Of a DNA stretch of 64,000 nt, positions 21,555 to 33,691 are shown piece by piece. This DNA is from Eleusine coracana subsp. coracana (Eukaryota; Streptophyta; Magnoliopsida; Poales; Poaceae), in the NCBI GenBank assembly GCA_032690845.1, contig CM064417.1, positions 10,880,501 through 10,944,500 on the forward strand, read 5' to 3'. The notes under the pieces are model-generated. The model did no database searches and was not told where the DNA came from. It worked only from the letters and a program-made list of their open reading frames with translations. The position numbers and the translations under genes were made by a program. The number at the start of each line of letters is the position of its first letter. Position 1 is the first letter of the stretch.

Positions 21555-24500
21555 GGAGCGTTTTCAGCCACACGTTTTGGTCGGGTCCCGTGGTCAAATT
21601 GGAGCGTCTCTCTCTGGGGGCTCCGCCTATTTAACGCGGCTCATAGTAGCCTTCTTCCTCCTTCAGCACTTCTCGCATCCACACCTCTTCATCTTCCTTG
21701 CGCCTATCTTGCTCCTGCCACCGGTTTTGTTTTCTGTAGCCTCTCCCTTCTTGTCATGTTGGTGTTCTCCTGTTCGACGGTGACGAGGAGGGACTTGGAA
21801 GGCCTTGTTAATGCGGGGCTCCTGACTCCGCTCATCGGAGCGGTGGAGTGCCTGGTCCCTAGGAACGAAACGTCGCTGAGACCCCCTCGGGGGTATGTGG
21901 TATTGTTCATGTTGTTCCACGAGCACGGGCTCGGGAGACCTCCGCACGAATTTCTTCGAGCGCTTCTCCTTCATTATGGTGTGGAGCTGCAACATCTAAA
22001 TCCCAATGGGATCCAGCATATTTTGGCATTCGTGGCCCTGTGCGAGGGGTTCCTGGGCATCTCGCCCAACTTCGACCTGTGGTGCCACTTCTTCCTAGTT
22101 GTCTGCCTGAGGCGCAGCATCGGAGACGAGTCCTTCCCTTGTACCATCAGATGCGTGGGGATTCGGCTTCGTGCAGAGCATTTTGGTGAGTACATCCCGA
22201 TGCCCACCCCTACCAATCATTATGGGTGGCATAGGAGGTGGTTCTACCTGCGTGACGACGAGGTGCACCCTCTCCCAAAGTTCACTGGTCGGGAAGTCCA
22301 TGAGTCCTGGGAGTAGTGGATATAGAGGAAAGGGGACTCTGGCAGGAGGTGGATTGATGATGCCCTCGCCGCAATTGCCCATCTAAAGGAGCGCGGCCCT
22401 GACTACGCCGGAGTCGTCGGGTGGTCTCACAAGCGGTGGATCCCTCCCTTGTCCGCCCGTCGCCTTCCCATGTTCCTCGTCAATGACAGCAAAGATTGCC
22501 CCATGCCAAACAATGTGATGGAAGAGGATTTGCTACCTGATGATGAGGTCACAAAGCGGATGAGGGCAGTGTTGGGGACTAGTGCCTGAGCATGGCCGTT
22601 CTAAAATGGGCCATTTATGCTTCTCGATCCCTGAGCGGTTGACGTGGTAAGTCATCTTGCTTCTCCATCCTTGTTTGTGTTTCCGTTTTACCTTCTTTTT
22701 TCCAATTGTCATGTGGATTGACTTCTCCCATGTTACCTCATCACCTGTCCCAGTGGTCGCCCTACATATGCCCCGCCCCTATCCATCTATCGGAAGACGG
22801 GGCGCGGCAGGCCGCCAACCACTTCAGGGGTGTGGAGCAACGAGATGCCATGTGGGAGAGGAGGAAGAAGAGGAATGCCGACATCCTGGCAAGGAAGGGG
22901 AAGGAGGAATGAGAGCGAAGATGCTAAGCGCTGCGATAGCAATGTGAGGCGAGGGGGGAGGCTATGGATACCCCATCTCTTGCGTCGACAGAGGAAGACG
23001 ACGACGACGAGCGTGATGACGACATGCTTGAGGACGAGGAGGTCCTTAGCAAGTACATAGTTTCTGATGCTGCTGCAGGGGATGACGATGATGACGACAG
23101 CGGCAGTATTGATGACGGACTAGCCGTCGAACTCGGCTTTGCGCCATTTGCGCCATCGACCCTGGGGAGGGGTGCTCGCTGGTTTCGCCCCCATCAACCC
23201 AGGAGTAAGGCAGCATGGGTCTCCATCTGGGTGAGGAAGAGGCGCCCGCGAGGCGATAGGGGGGGGGGCTTGGTGGAGGATCCCCCCTTAACGTAGTTCA
23301 CAGAAGCCGTGACCATTATACGGGCCCTTGAGGTGGAGCTAGCAGCAAAGGAAGACGGTCTCGGTGACAGTGATGGTGAATTGTTGTGGAGTGCTTGGGT
23401 GGTGGGGTCGGTGGATGTCACCAAGGAGGTGGTTGATCGGGCGGCTGTGTTGTCCGAGCCAGTCATTGGCATCGAGCCGCCACCAGCTAAGAGTCCTTTG
23501 GTCGGGGCCGAGGCTGAGGCGATGCCCTCTGTTTCTATCTTGGGAAAGCGGGACCGTGAGGTGGTGGCAACCAATGTCATGCCAAGCAAGAAGCATCGGG
23601 CCATGGGGAAGAACCCCCGTCAGCCGTAGTTGTCCGTGGTGAAAGTGCTCAAGGCGGATGTCGCGGCCGATGCGAGGGCGCGCGAGGCTGCGGCAGTCGC
23701 GGACGCGCCGTCGACAGGAGTTGGTTATGTTGGTGTTAGCATTCCCCGTGGTCCAGCTCCGATCGGTGCGGCGTTAGGCTCTACCCCGGGCGCCACCGGT
23801 GCGGAGGGTACTACCCCGAGTGTCGGCAATGCGGTAGGTCCCACTTCGGGTGCCACTGGTGTGATAGGCTTTGCCCCGAACGGGATGGCTCCTAATGGGC
23901 AAGTTGTTTTGCCTCTGACGGATGCCGAGCGTGCGCTTGACATGGAGGAGGAGGGCAGGATGAAGGAGTTGCTCGATTCTCTTAGGCTTTAAGTCGCCAG
24001 GTTGTTCAACAAGATAGTGAAGGAGTCCGAGGACTCGCTCACCGCAACTTTATGAAATTTGGCCCTGGCCCGTCGTGAATTGCAAGAGGAGCGTCAGGCC
24101 AATGAAGAGTTAGGCACCAAGAGGACGGAGTTGGAGGTCTCCCTGGAGAAGGCTGAACTCTAGGCGGGGAAAGTTGGGCATGCCCTTGCCTCTGCTCAGA
24201 AGGAGCGGGATGATGCAGTTGCGAAGGCGAGGGCGGACGCCACGGAGGTCAAGAGGCTAGGCGCGGCTCTCCAGTGGGAGAAGGCTGTAGCGCGAGATGG
24301 AGGAGGAGGCTACTGCGGCATCCGCTAAGGGCGTGGCTGCCCATCTTGAGCAGTTGCAGCAATTCCACCGGGCACAAGAAGCTAAGGTCTTCTTTACTTT
24401 ACTTTAATCTTGCGGCCACTCCCGGTGTGTCGCTCGCTTCATTGATCTTGGCCATTTTTTGTGCAAAGCTGGGATTGAGGTTGTCGATGCCGAAGGGGGC

Positions 24501-24615
24501 CCTTCGCTGGGAGGTTGAGGAGAAGGACGCCTTATGTTTCGGGCTCGAGCGAGCGGCACGGGAACTTCAGATCTTGTTGCTTCTCGACTCCTCACCGATC
24601 GAGCCGGAGCCCTGA
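21555..24615 (+). pseudogene. Gypsy antisense accessory ORF (PF04195-type domain), broken
   Basis: On the strand opposite to gag-pol, a segment around 21880-22300 encodes the plant 'putative gypsy type transposon' domain: LFHEHGLGRPPHEFLRALL, GVELQHLNPNGIQHI, AFVALCEGFLGI, ending in the WFYLRDDE and GREVHESW regions. A TAG at 22314-22316 breaks it. A plausible intron is 22647-22753 (G/GTAAGT...CCCAG). After that come basic, then highly acidic stretches (around 22980-23110), a Gly/Ala/Thr-Pro repeat of about 57 bp (23765-23880), and a coiled-coil-like segment (ELQEERQANEELG, KRTELEVSLEKAEL) near 24060-24260. Several stop codons make it non-functional. The function of these ORFs is not established. 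Confidence 0.7.
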
Positions 24616-25059
24616 TGGCGGCGGGACACGAATGGCGGCGGTGTGAATTTCATCTACTCAACCGCTTTAAATTTGCTTTGACTTACAAAGTGAGTGTTTA
24701 GCCCTCGAGCCTCTCGAGGCTTAGCCCCCTCGGTGATCGCCGTTGCCATGGCCGCTGGGGCTTGCATGGCGTTGCGTCGTCCGACCGAGCGAACTTCGAG
24801 CCTCTTTCACTTGTGATTTACTTTGTTTGTCGCTGTGGTCGAGTCTAGGGTCGATGATTTTGCAGAGTTTTTTTTTTGTGACAAAGGTGCGAATCATGGT
24901 GTGTGTGCACCTCCTAGCGCCCGAGTGACTTGCGACCCCTGGACAGGGGTCGATGATCACTGAGGACCATTTGGTGCGCGTGGAAATTGAAATCGACTCA
25001 TCTTTAGGGGTAGAATTTATGTAGTTGTGATATGTTCCATGCATTTTTGAGCTCCACAT

Positions 25060-25527
25060 CCTCCATGTTCTTGAGCTTGTAGGAGCCGAGACGGATCACT
25101 CGAGCGTCGACGTACGGGCCTTCCCAAGGCGGTGAGAGCTTGTGTCGACCCTACAAAGAACGAGATCACCGATGACAAAGCCTCCACTTCTTATGTTGCG
25201 GTCGTGTTAGAGGCGGAGGGCCTGCTGATACTTGGCTGAGTGGAGGAGCGTGATGTGTCAAGCCTCGTTGAGCGATGCTTCGTTGCCTTGCCCGTTGTAA
25301 GCACGTACTCGAGGTGCACCGTAGTCAAGGTCCGTGGGCGAGATTGCCTCGGACCCATAGACTATGAAGAAAGGCATGAAGCCTATTGCTCGACTTTGTG
25401 TCATACGGAGACTCCAGAGCACAGCATAGAGTTCAGCCACCCATCAACCGCTAAATTGTTTTAGGCGGTTGAAAATCACGGTGGGGTCAAAGATTCAGGG
25501 CTTTAACCCCTAGAGGATCATACCATT
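25060..25527 (-). pseudogene. Gypsy integrase, C-terminal half (cut off by Copia insertion)
   Basis: The minus strand encodes the end of the integrase core and the C-terminal domain: AELYAVLWSLRMTQSRAIGF, FFIVYGSEAISPTDLDYG, APRVRAYNGQGNEASL, SAKYQQALR, and a degraded GDLVLCRV segment. The other half lies at 35611-36193 on the far side of the Copia element; the two halves meet in frame once the insertion and one copy of its target duplication are disregarded. Several additional stop codons show decay beyond the insertion. Confidence 0.85.
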
Positions 25528-25532
25528 CGCCT

Positions 25533-27512
25533 TATAAGGATCATGACCATTGAGGTCAGCCTAAGGTATGAATGTTTTGGTGATGAATGGCAAACATGAA
25601 ATATGACTGATGTCTACATGAGTGTTGTTTGTGTAGGAAACCTCTTCTACTCTATGATGCTTATAGACGGCGGCCTTGGCGATTGATGACAATGACCGCA
25701 AGCGTGGAGGCTTGTGATCTTGATGGAGTACAAGGGTGGAGATGGATCAAAGGTGAGGACAAGCTATGGAGCAAGTGTTGGGAACATCTGTCTAGTTGTT
25801 AGGGCTTTGAGTCCATAGGAAAAACCGGACTATCAAGGGGGTCTAGGTCATTCTCTTAGGTCATGTCTAGTCGGTAATGTGCAAGGTTGCTCGGTGAAAT
25901 CACAGGCACTAAATGACAGTGGAGAAGCCAAGGAGTTGTTCAGAGAAGCCGGGAAACAAAGTCAAGCGAGGATGAGGAGTATCAGCTTCTGGACATAGTG
26001 ACCGGACAGAGGGGTCAATAGTGATTAGACTGTATGATCACTAGGTGAAGTTGTCTGGGACTAACAGCGAAGAAGCAAAGAAACTATTAGAGTTGGAAGT
26101 TGTAGAGACTGAACGGTCCGATTTGTACAAGTGACTCTGGGCAGCGAGGAAGCGAGCGCTGGAAATGTTTCTGGACTAGAGAGAGAAACAGACCGAACGG
26201 TCCGGTCAACTGACCATATGGTACAGTTAGTACAGGATTTCAGTGGGGCAGAACCGTTGGTGCTCAGGTTTGCACTTACCGGACGGTCCAGTCAGTACAG
26301 GATTTTAGCAGGGTAGAACCGTTGGTGCTCAGGTTTGCAGTTACCGGACGGTCCAGTCAGGCAGTGACCGGACAGTCCGGTCAGTAGGCCCAGAAAGCTG
26401 ATTTCGTAAAGAAACGGCTAGTTTGAGGTTGGAAGCCTATATAACTTTGTTGCTGGGGTCTTGAAGACCTCTCTTGGCCAGTGGAATACCTGAGAGCATT
26501 TGGTAAGGTCCAAGAGGAAAAGAGGAGAGCACTATGAGGAGATATTGCATATCTTGAGAGTGTTGTGAGAGTAACAAGGAGGGATCTTGCACATCTAAGG
26601 CTAGGTGTTCTTGAGGGTGTGATCTAGGTTGTTACTCTTGGTCTATGGTGAGATCTAGACCGGTTAGGTGTCGGTGATCAAGCCTATCATGATTGGTTGT
26701 GAAGGCCATCACACGTTTATACACGGTTTGAGCCCGTCGGTGAAAGGGGCATCGCTAGTGAGCGCCCGTGTCGGCTTGGGGAGTCCGGCAAGTTCTCGAG
26801 GGAGGCGAGCTTGTGCCTTGGTGGCAGCGGTGACGCGCACCGTGTCTTCACTCCGGGAGTGATTGCGGGCTCGTGGGCGAGAACTCCACATTGGTGGCGG
26901 GAGGGACCGGGACTCCAGTGGGAGTGGTCCAACGAGGAGTAGCGGAAGGCGCCATCCTTCCGAGACCTCGAGAAAAAATCATGAGCCATCTCTTACTCTA
27001 CTCCTTACTTTGATGCATTACTTTCCGTATTTACATATCGTGTTATTTATGCTTATATGCTTACCATACTCTAGTTGATAGCTTGTAGACTAGCATGAAT
27101 AGGCTTCTCTACTTGCTAGTTGTGCTTAGCTTACACTTGATCACTAGCATGTATAGGAGTTGCTTTGGTTTGATTGATCACTCTAGTATGTATCATGCTA
27201 CTCATGCTTGTGTGCCTTCCATGTTCTTGATGATCTAGTAGCTTTGCATGAGTAGGCTACTTTGCTAGCTTGTTGTGTGCTTCCACGTGTTCTTTGATTA
27301 CTATCATGCATAGGAGTTGTGTGTCTCGTGTGTGATCCACTAGTATGCTTAGGTTGTCTTTCCTTTCATAGGATTATCTTGTTAGTGTGATCACCACTAG
27401 GATTATGTAGGAGTTGTTTGAGTGTATTGACATTAGGAATTGGCGAATTAGGTACATAGTTTGAGTTCCCAATTCACTCCCCCCTCCCCCTCTCGGTCAC
27501 TCGATCCTTTCA
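25533..27512 (+). repeat. Copia 5' LTR
   Basis: Matches 33692-35605 along its length; it begins TATAAGGATCATGACC where the 3' LTR has TGTAAGGATCATGACC, so the terminal TG is mutated. It ends GATCCTTTCA. It is longer than the 3' LTR mainly because of a 65-bp tandem duplication (26231-26295 and 26296-26360). A TATATAA at about 26439 after GGAAGCC is a likely LTR promoter TATA box, conserved in the 3' LTR near 34531. Confidence 0.9.
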
Positions 27513-27514
27513 AG

Positions 27515-27532
27515 TGGTATCAGATCCAAGTG
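27515..27532 (+). promoter_or_regulatory. Copia primer binding site
   Basis: TGGTATCAGATCCAAGTG starts two bases after the 5' LTR. TGGTATCAGA is complementary to the 3' end of initiator tRNA-Met, the usual primer of plant Copia elements. Confidence 0.85.
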
Positions 27533-27580
27533 CTCATTTTAGGGTTTAATCGCCTTGAGTAGTGACCATATTGAGTTGGG

Positions 27581-28445
27581 ATGTCATCCCATTCGGGGCC
27601 GGGTCATGGCTCATGGAAGGATCGCTTGAAAAGCTACCTAAATGCCATGGTTCAGGATGAATTCATGAACACACTTGTGGACTTTGCCAATACGAGTGCC
27701 TAGATTCTACTAGTGATGGTTTGATAGGTTGCTCTACTAGTGTGCCTAAAGTGATGATTGATGATATTATCTCTATTGATCTTTGCAAGACTTGTGATGA
27801 TGATGCTTGTGAGTATTTTATTGGTCATGCTAGTGATACACTTGTTGAGGAGTTCTTTGGTTTTCATGCTAATGGTAATAAGGACTTACTTGACTCTCCT
27901 ATTCGCTTGCGAGGTATTGTGGACAGGATTGGAGCAACTACTTTTGAGCTTCCCAAGACTGTGATAGTCGAGAAGATCCTCACCTTGCTCCCTAGCATCA
28001 AGCTCCTCTACATCACCCTTGATCTCATCATGGAGAAGGATCTCTCCGTTGAGAATATGATTGGGTTGCTTTTTGATGATAAGAAGATCACCGCAAGCTG
28101 GATGGGGGAGAAGATATCCAAGGCAACTGATAGCTTCAAGCTCAAGCTTTCTTGATCCCTCTACAAGATTGCCTTGCAGCAGCTTCTACAACCCCTTTGG
28201 ATCAAGACCTAGACCAAGCTCTTCATCAGGCGCTTCATCAAGTTCTACGCCATGTGCCATTCCAAATTCTACTCCAAGCATTTCGAGTGGGCCACACACT
28301 GGTGCAGGGGGAGCATCATCTACATTGCTCATGTGATCATTTCAGATGATCGATTCTACCAGTCCAGCTCCCCCACCTCCTCCACAAGATCAACTCTCGA
28401 GCATTCGTCAAGCTCAACAATAGGAGTTCTTCTTCCAATTTGATG
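27581..28445 (+). pseudogene. Copia gag remnant, broken
   Basis: An ATG at 27581 opens a Gag-like frame (SWKDRLKSYLNAMVQDEF) that hits a TAG near 27701. A second frame from 27721 continues with SVPKVMIDD, EYFIGHASDTLVEEFFGFHANGNKDLLD, RLRGIVDRIGATTFELPKTVIVEKILTLLP and ends at 28155. After that come Ser/Pro-rich pieces with further stops (to about 28440). The CCHC zinc knuckle expected near the Gag C-terminus is not visible. The downstream frame then carries a second Gag-like segment of different type (28451-28900). Confidence 0.7.
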
Positions 28446-28450
28446 AAGTT

Positions 28451-30043
28451 GTGAGAAATCCAAATGACGACCTTTGTGATACTTTCTTGAGGATTTATGA
28501 TCTTGTGTGCAGGATAAACTCCTTCAGAGGTCTTCAGAGGATAGCTCCACTTGAAGTGATTGACAAGCTTCTTCGACAAATCATAGCTCCTGAGAGGGGC
28601 TTCTTATTTGAGAAGGTGATCAACATAAGACATGAGCTCTCAATTGAGAGAGTAATGGAGATGATACTTGTGCTCCACTCACAAGTGGGATATGTGCTTG
28701 AGCACGTCACTGACCTCTATGATCCTCCCCATTACTACATCGACCTCGACAATGTGCACATGGGGGATGGTCATGCACATTGGAGGTATCGTGCTCCTCA
28801 CTATCCCATCAGGAGGAGACTTCAGGAAGGAATTGCAAGGATTCCTATCTATGAGGATGGACTTATCGCTCGACATGATAAGGTTAGTGCAAGTCAATCA
28901 AGTAATGCTTTGGATACTAACCCTTCTTCCTCTAGTGCTTGTTTTATGGCTACCACCAGGGACAACTACAAGAGTGGAGGTACTCATTGGATTCTTGACA
29001 GTGGGTGCATCCAACACATGACCGGGAAGCCAACCATGTTCACCAACATTGATGAAGACGAAGATAGTGAGAAAGTGACTTTAGGGGATAACTCAAAAGG
29101 GAGAGTCAGAGGATCAGGCAAGTTGGCCATTACGGAGTACCTCCATCTCTCCAAGGTCTTTCTTGTGGAAACCCTCAACTTCAACCTCCTGTCTATTGGT
29201 CAACTCTGTGATATGGGTTTCAAGTGCACATTTTATGAGGATGGTGCAATGATTGAAAATTCAAAGAAAGGGCTAGTATTTTATGGAGTGAGGCATGGGA
29301 ACTTGTATGTCACGTACTTCAAATCAAGTAACATGCCACCAAGTACTTGCCTCTTCACTAAGGCAACTAAGGGATGGTTGTGGCATAGAAGACTGGCACA
29401 TGTTGGAATGAATCAGCTCAAAAAAGTGGTCAAGAGGAATCTGGTTGAAGGAATCAAGGATGTGACCTTTGAGAAGGACAAATTGTGCAGTGCTTGTCAG
29501 GCTGGAAAGCAAGTTGCATCTTCACATCCTACCAAGTCTTTCATGTCTACATCTCGTCCTCTGGAGCTCTTGCACATGGACTTGTTTGGGCCGACATATC
29601 ACAAGAATCTGGGAGGCAATCTATATTGCTTGGTGATTGTGGATGACTTCACGAGATACACGTGGACCTTCTTTCTTGTGGACAAGTATCAAGCAAGCGA
29701 TATCTTCAGAAAGTTTGCAAGAAGAGCAAAGAATGAGTTCAAGGCTAGCATTGTGAAGATAAGTAGTGACAATAGGACTGAGTTCAAGAAGACAACAGTG
29801 GCGGAATATTGTGACAAGAAGGGAATCAAGCACGAATTCTCCACTACATATACTCCCGAGCAGAATGGAGTAGTGGAGAGGAAGAACAAGACACTCATCA
29901 CTCTTGCTCGTGCCATGTTGGACGAGTATGGGACTCATGAGAGGTTTTGGGCTGAAGCAATCAACACAGCGTGTTGCACCTCCAACCGTGTCTATCTCCA
30001 CCGGCTGTTGAAGAAGACACCATATGAGCTATTGGTGGGATGA
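28451..30043 (+). pseudogene. Copia pol, first part: Gag-like segment, protease and integrase
   Basis: A 530-codon frame. Codons 1-150 resemble a Gag helix-rich region of another Copia type (DTFLRIYDLVCRINSF, EVIDKLLRQII, ERGFLFEKVINIRHELSIERVME), an inference from layout only. Then WILDSGC gives the protease catalytic DSG (Asp at 28997-28999), followed by a pre-integrase zinc-binding domain (LWHRRLAHVGMNQL, CSACQAGKQ) and the integrase core with its three acidic residues in HMDLFGP, SSDNRTEF and PEQNGVVERKN. TGA at 30041-30043 stops it before the integrase C-terminus, which continues in another frame to about 30230. Confidence 0.85.
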
Positions 30044-30045
30044 AA

Positions 30046-32420
30046 ACCCAATGTTTCCTATTTTCGAGTCTTTGGCGGCAAGTGCTACATTCTCAGGAAG
30101 AGGAGAAAGCCAGAAAAATTTGAGAGCAGAACTGATCAAGGCATTCTTGTTGGGTACTCAGGGACCTCTAAGGCATATAGGGTCTACAACTCAGCCACAT
30201 GTTGTGTGGAAGAATCCTAGAATGTGCAATTTGATGAGTCAAACAGTTCTCAAAAGGGAGATGAATTTTTTGAAGTGAACATTGGTGATGAACCCATGAG
30301 GGAGGCTATGAGAAGAATGCCCGTGGGCGAGGTTTTACCCCACGAGGGAAATGATGGTGATATTGATGAGCTCTCTACTCCACCACCTCAACCAACCTCT
30401 TCCTCCGAGGTGCAAGAACCAACCCAAAATGCCACAAGTACACCTTCCAAATCCTTCCAAAATTCAGTGAGAGTTCACCCACCAAGTGATAAGGAAACCC
30501 AAGTGAGAAGTGAGCCACAAACCTCCCCACATACTTCACCACAAGCTACTTCTCTAAGCTCTTCACAAGATACCCTTTCATCCACTTCAAGCTCTAAGTC
30601 CAAAGCTAGAAAGCCTATGAGTGATTCTCCCACCTCTCTAAGAATCCAAGACACTCATATCTCAAGAGAGCAAGCTATCCATGATGCCCAAGATACTTCA
30701 CCTAGACCACCTCCCACTCAAAAAGAACATCATCCTAGACCCAAAGCTATCAACAAGTACCATACTCAGGATTTGATCATTGGGAGTCCATCTCAAGGAG
30801 TTAGGACAAGGAGGAATCAATACAAGCCTAACTATATGAGTCAACAAAATGATGATGAGGCAAATGTTGCAATTGAAAACTTCTCTTTTATCTCCATGAT
30901 TGAGCCCACAACAATGGAAGAGGCAATGAATGATCACAAGTGGGTAATTGCCATACAAGAAGAATTAAATAACTTCAAGAGGTGCAAGGTATGGAAACTT
31001 GTTGAGAGACCCAAGAATCACAACATTGTTGGCACCAAGTGGGTTTTCAAGAACAAACAAGATGAGAAAGATGCAATTGTGAAAAACAAGGCTCGTCTAG
31101 TGGCTAAGGGGTACTCTCAAGTGGCGGGAATTAACTTTGAGGAAACATTTGCTCCTGTTGCTCGACTTGAAGCTATTTGGATCATGCTTGCCTATGCTTC
31201 ACACAATGGCTTCAAGCTCTATCAAATGGATGTGAAGAGTGCATTCTTGAATAGAGAGATAAATGAGAAAGTCTATGTGGAACAAGCTCCAGGATTTGAG
31301 GATCCTATATAAACTGAAGAAGGCTCTCTATGGACTAAAGCAAGCACCAAGGACATGGTACGAACACTTGAGGAACTTCCTTCTCAAGAATGGGTTCAAG
31401 ATTGGAAGCATTGATAGCACCTTGTTCACAAGGCATGTTGGGAAGGATCTCTTTGTGTGCCAAATCTATGTGGATGATATCATATTTGGGTCAACAAATG
31501 AGAAGTACAATGAGGAGTTTCGGGAAATGATGGCAAGGGAATTTCAAATGTCTATGATTGGAGAGCTCCATGTGTTACTTGGTTTTCAAGTGAAGCAATT
31601 GAGAGAAGGCAACTTCATCTATCAAGAAAAGTACACCAAGGATCTTCTCAGGAGGTTCAACATGGAAAATAGCAAACCCTTGCGCACTCCTATGGCAACA
31701 AGCAAACCCTTGGACATGGATGAAAAGGGAAAACCAGTGAACCCCAAGCTCTATAGATCAATGATTGGGTCCTTGCTCTATCTCACCGCCTCAAGACCGT
31801 ACATCATGTTTAGTGTGTTCTTGTGCACATGCTATCAAGCAAATCCAAAAGAGTCACACTTGAAGGCCGTAAAGAGGATACTAAGATACCTCAAGTACAC
31901 ACCTACCATGGGGTTATGGTACCCTAGAGGAACAAGCTTTGAGTTACTTAGGTATTCGGATTCGGACTTCGCAGGATGCAAAGTGAATAGGAAGAGTACA
32001 TCGGGAGGTTGCCAATTCCTTGGAAGATCTCTTATATCTTGGAGCATAAAGAAGCAAAACTCGGTGGCTCTATCTACAGCCGAAGCGGAGTATATGGCAG
32101 CAGGAGCATGTTGTGCTCAACTTCTCTACATGAGGCAAACACTCTCGGACTATGGTCTCAACTTCACTCGAATGCCACTCTATTGCGATAGTGAAGCGGC
32201 AATCAAGATGGCTCTCAAAACTAGAGATCATGGTCATGCAAAGCACAAAGAGATCAAACATCATTTCATTCGAGATCATGTTGAGAAGAAGGACATTGAC
32301 TTGGTGCATGTGCGAACTCATGAACAATTGGTAGATATCTTCACCAAGCCTCTTGATGAAAAGACCTTCAACAAGCTAAGGGGAGAGCTCAATGTTCTCG
32401 ACCTCTCCAATTTCACTTGA
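30046..32420 (+). pseudogene. Copia pol, second part: integrase end, reverse transcriptase and RNase H
   Basis: After the integrase tail (FRVFGGKCYI in a shifted frame) an open frame at 30224-31312 has a long Ser/Thr/Pro-rich linker, then the RT start (WKLVERPKNHNIVGTKWVFK, QMDVKSAFLN). A small deletion with frame change near 31306 moves the rest into the frame ending at 32420: LYGLKQAPRTWYEHL, the catalytic YVDD at 31467-31478, then RNase H with YSDSDFAG, STAEAEYMA and CDSEAAI, and the usual TKPL ending. The deletion and the upstream stops rule out an intact polyprotein. Confidence 0.88.
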
Positions 32421-33691
32421 GTAACCCTAAAGCTTATCTCTTGTAAATTTGTACAGCTTTGCTTGTTTGTTTTGTTGTTTGCGTCTTTGTTTGTGCTTGT
32501 TTCTCTTCTCTTGTAGGTTGACTACGAACCTCCTTGACATATCAATGGACATGAGTTAAGCGTGGGAAGGTGGTTCATGGTGTACCCAAGGCTTTGAAGA
32601 ATGGTCCATTGTGAGTAAGCTCAAGAAGGGAACAACTCATCGTTGACACCTTGGTTTGTAGTTTTTCTCTCCCTTTCTTTTAGCATCGCATCATGCATGT
32701 GTAAACTTGTTGCATTTGCATTCTTTGCATTCATGCATTCTTGTATTGTGGTACCTTACATGCTTTCAAGCATGTTTCTAGGGGGAGTTGCTTATTTACA
32801 ATGTAAGTATATGACCCTCTAGATGATCACATAGTGATCTTTGTCCTTCATGCCCATTGAGTCACGTTCAACCAAGCTCCGAGGTTAAATCTACTCGCGC
32901 GGCTCAAAGACAAGTAGTGACTCATACGTTCCCAACATACTAATGACTAACCATTGCATACTTGAGAAATTCTTTATTGAGTCATGTGTGTAGGGGGAGC
33001 TATGGTGGAAGACCATGGTGACCAAGGAGGAGCACTATTAAAGGGGGAGTCTTTCTACCTCTTGTCTGTTATTATTTGCTCCTTGGTTCTCTTGTGCTTT
33101 GTCTTTTGTTTGTGATTTTTGGTGATAGGTGACAAAGGGGGAGAAGAACATGAAGATTCAAAAGCCAACACCAGTCAAAAAGGGGGAGAAGAAGTCAAAG
33201 GGGGAGAGATTCATGAAGATCCAACACAAAAGTGGATAGAGAGAAGAACATGAAGGAACATAAAGAAACATGAAGAATCCAAATGCCAAAAAGTGGAGAA
33301 CATGAGGATGATCAAGACAATGGTGCACGTTCACTTGGAGTACATATGAAGATCATGACAAGATGAACATCCACACCAACATGGAGAAGAACAACAATGA
33401 ACATCTACAACAACAAGAACATCTACGTCTATGGTGCGTGTCTACATCAACAAGAACACCTACCAGGACACCAAGACGGGGTGCAAAATTCAACTCAAGA
33501 TAGATATCAAGAGCCCTATGTGATTGGGTAGTTCTCCCTCAACACCTAGCATATTCCAAGGAGGAGACTACTTCCAAGGTAAGGACCAAGGTAACCTTCT
33601 CATTCCATTCTTTTCCTTTGGTTCCTTATTGCTCGTTTGTTTTGGATCATCATAAGTAGTGGTTATCATCCATCACCAAAAAGGAGGAGAC
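32421..33691 (+). promoter_or_regulatory. Copia 3' untranslated region with repeated polypurine tracts
   Basis: Non-coding. AGGGGGAG recurs at about 32780, 32991, 33041, 33137, 33181 and 33200, and the last purine tract AAAAGGAGGAGAC directly precedes the 3' LTR at 33692. Multiple polypurine tracts upstream of the 3' LTR are a known Sirevirus feature. The 33130-33430 part is unusually A-rich with repeated GAAGAACATGAA phrases. Confidence 0.8.

Noticed and set aside
24721..25464. Separate host genes on either strand next to the antisense ORF
   Set aside because: The minus-strand translation is the C-terminal integrase of the Gypsy element; plus-strand frames are its shadow.
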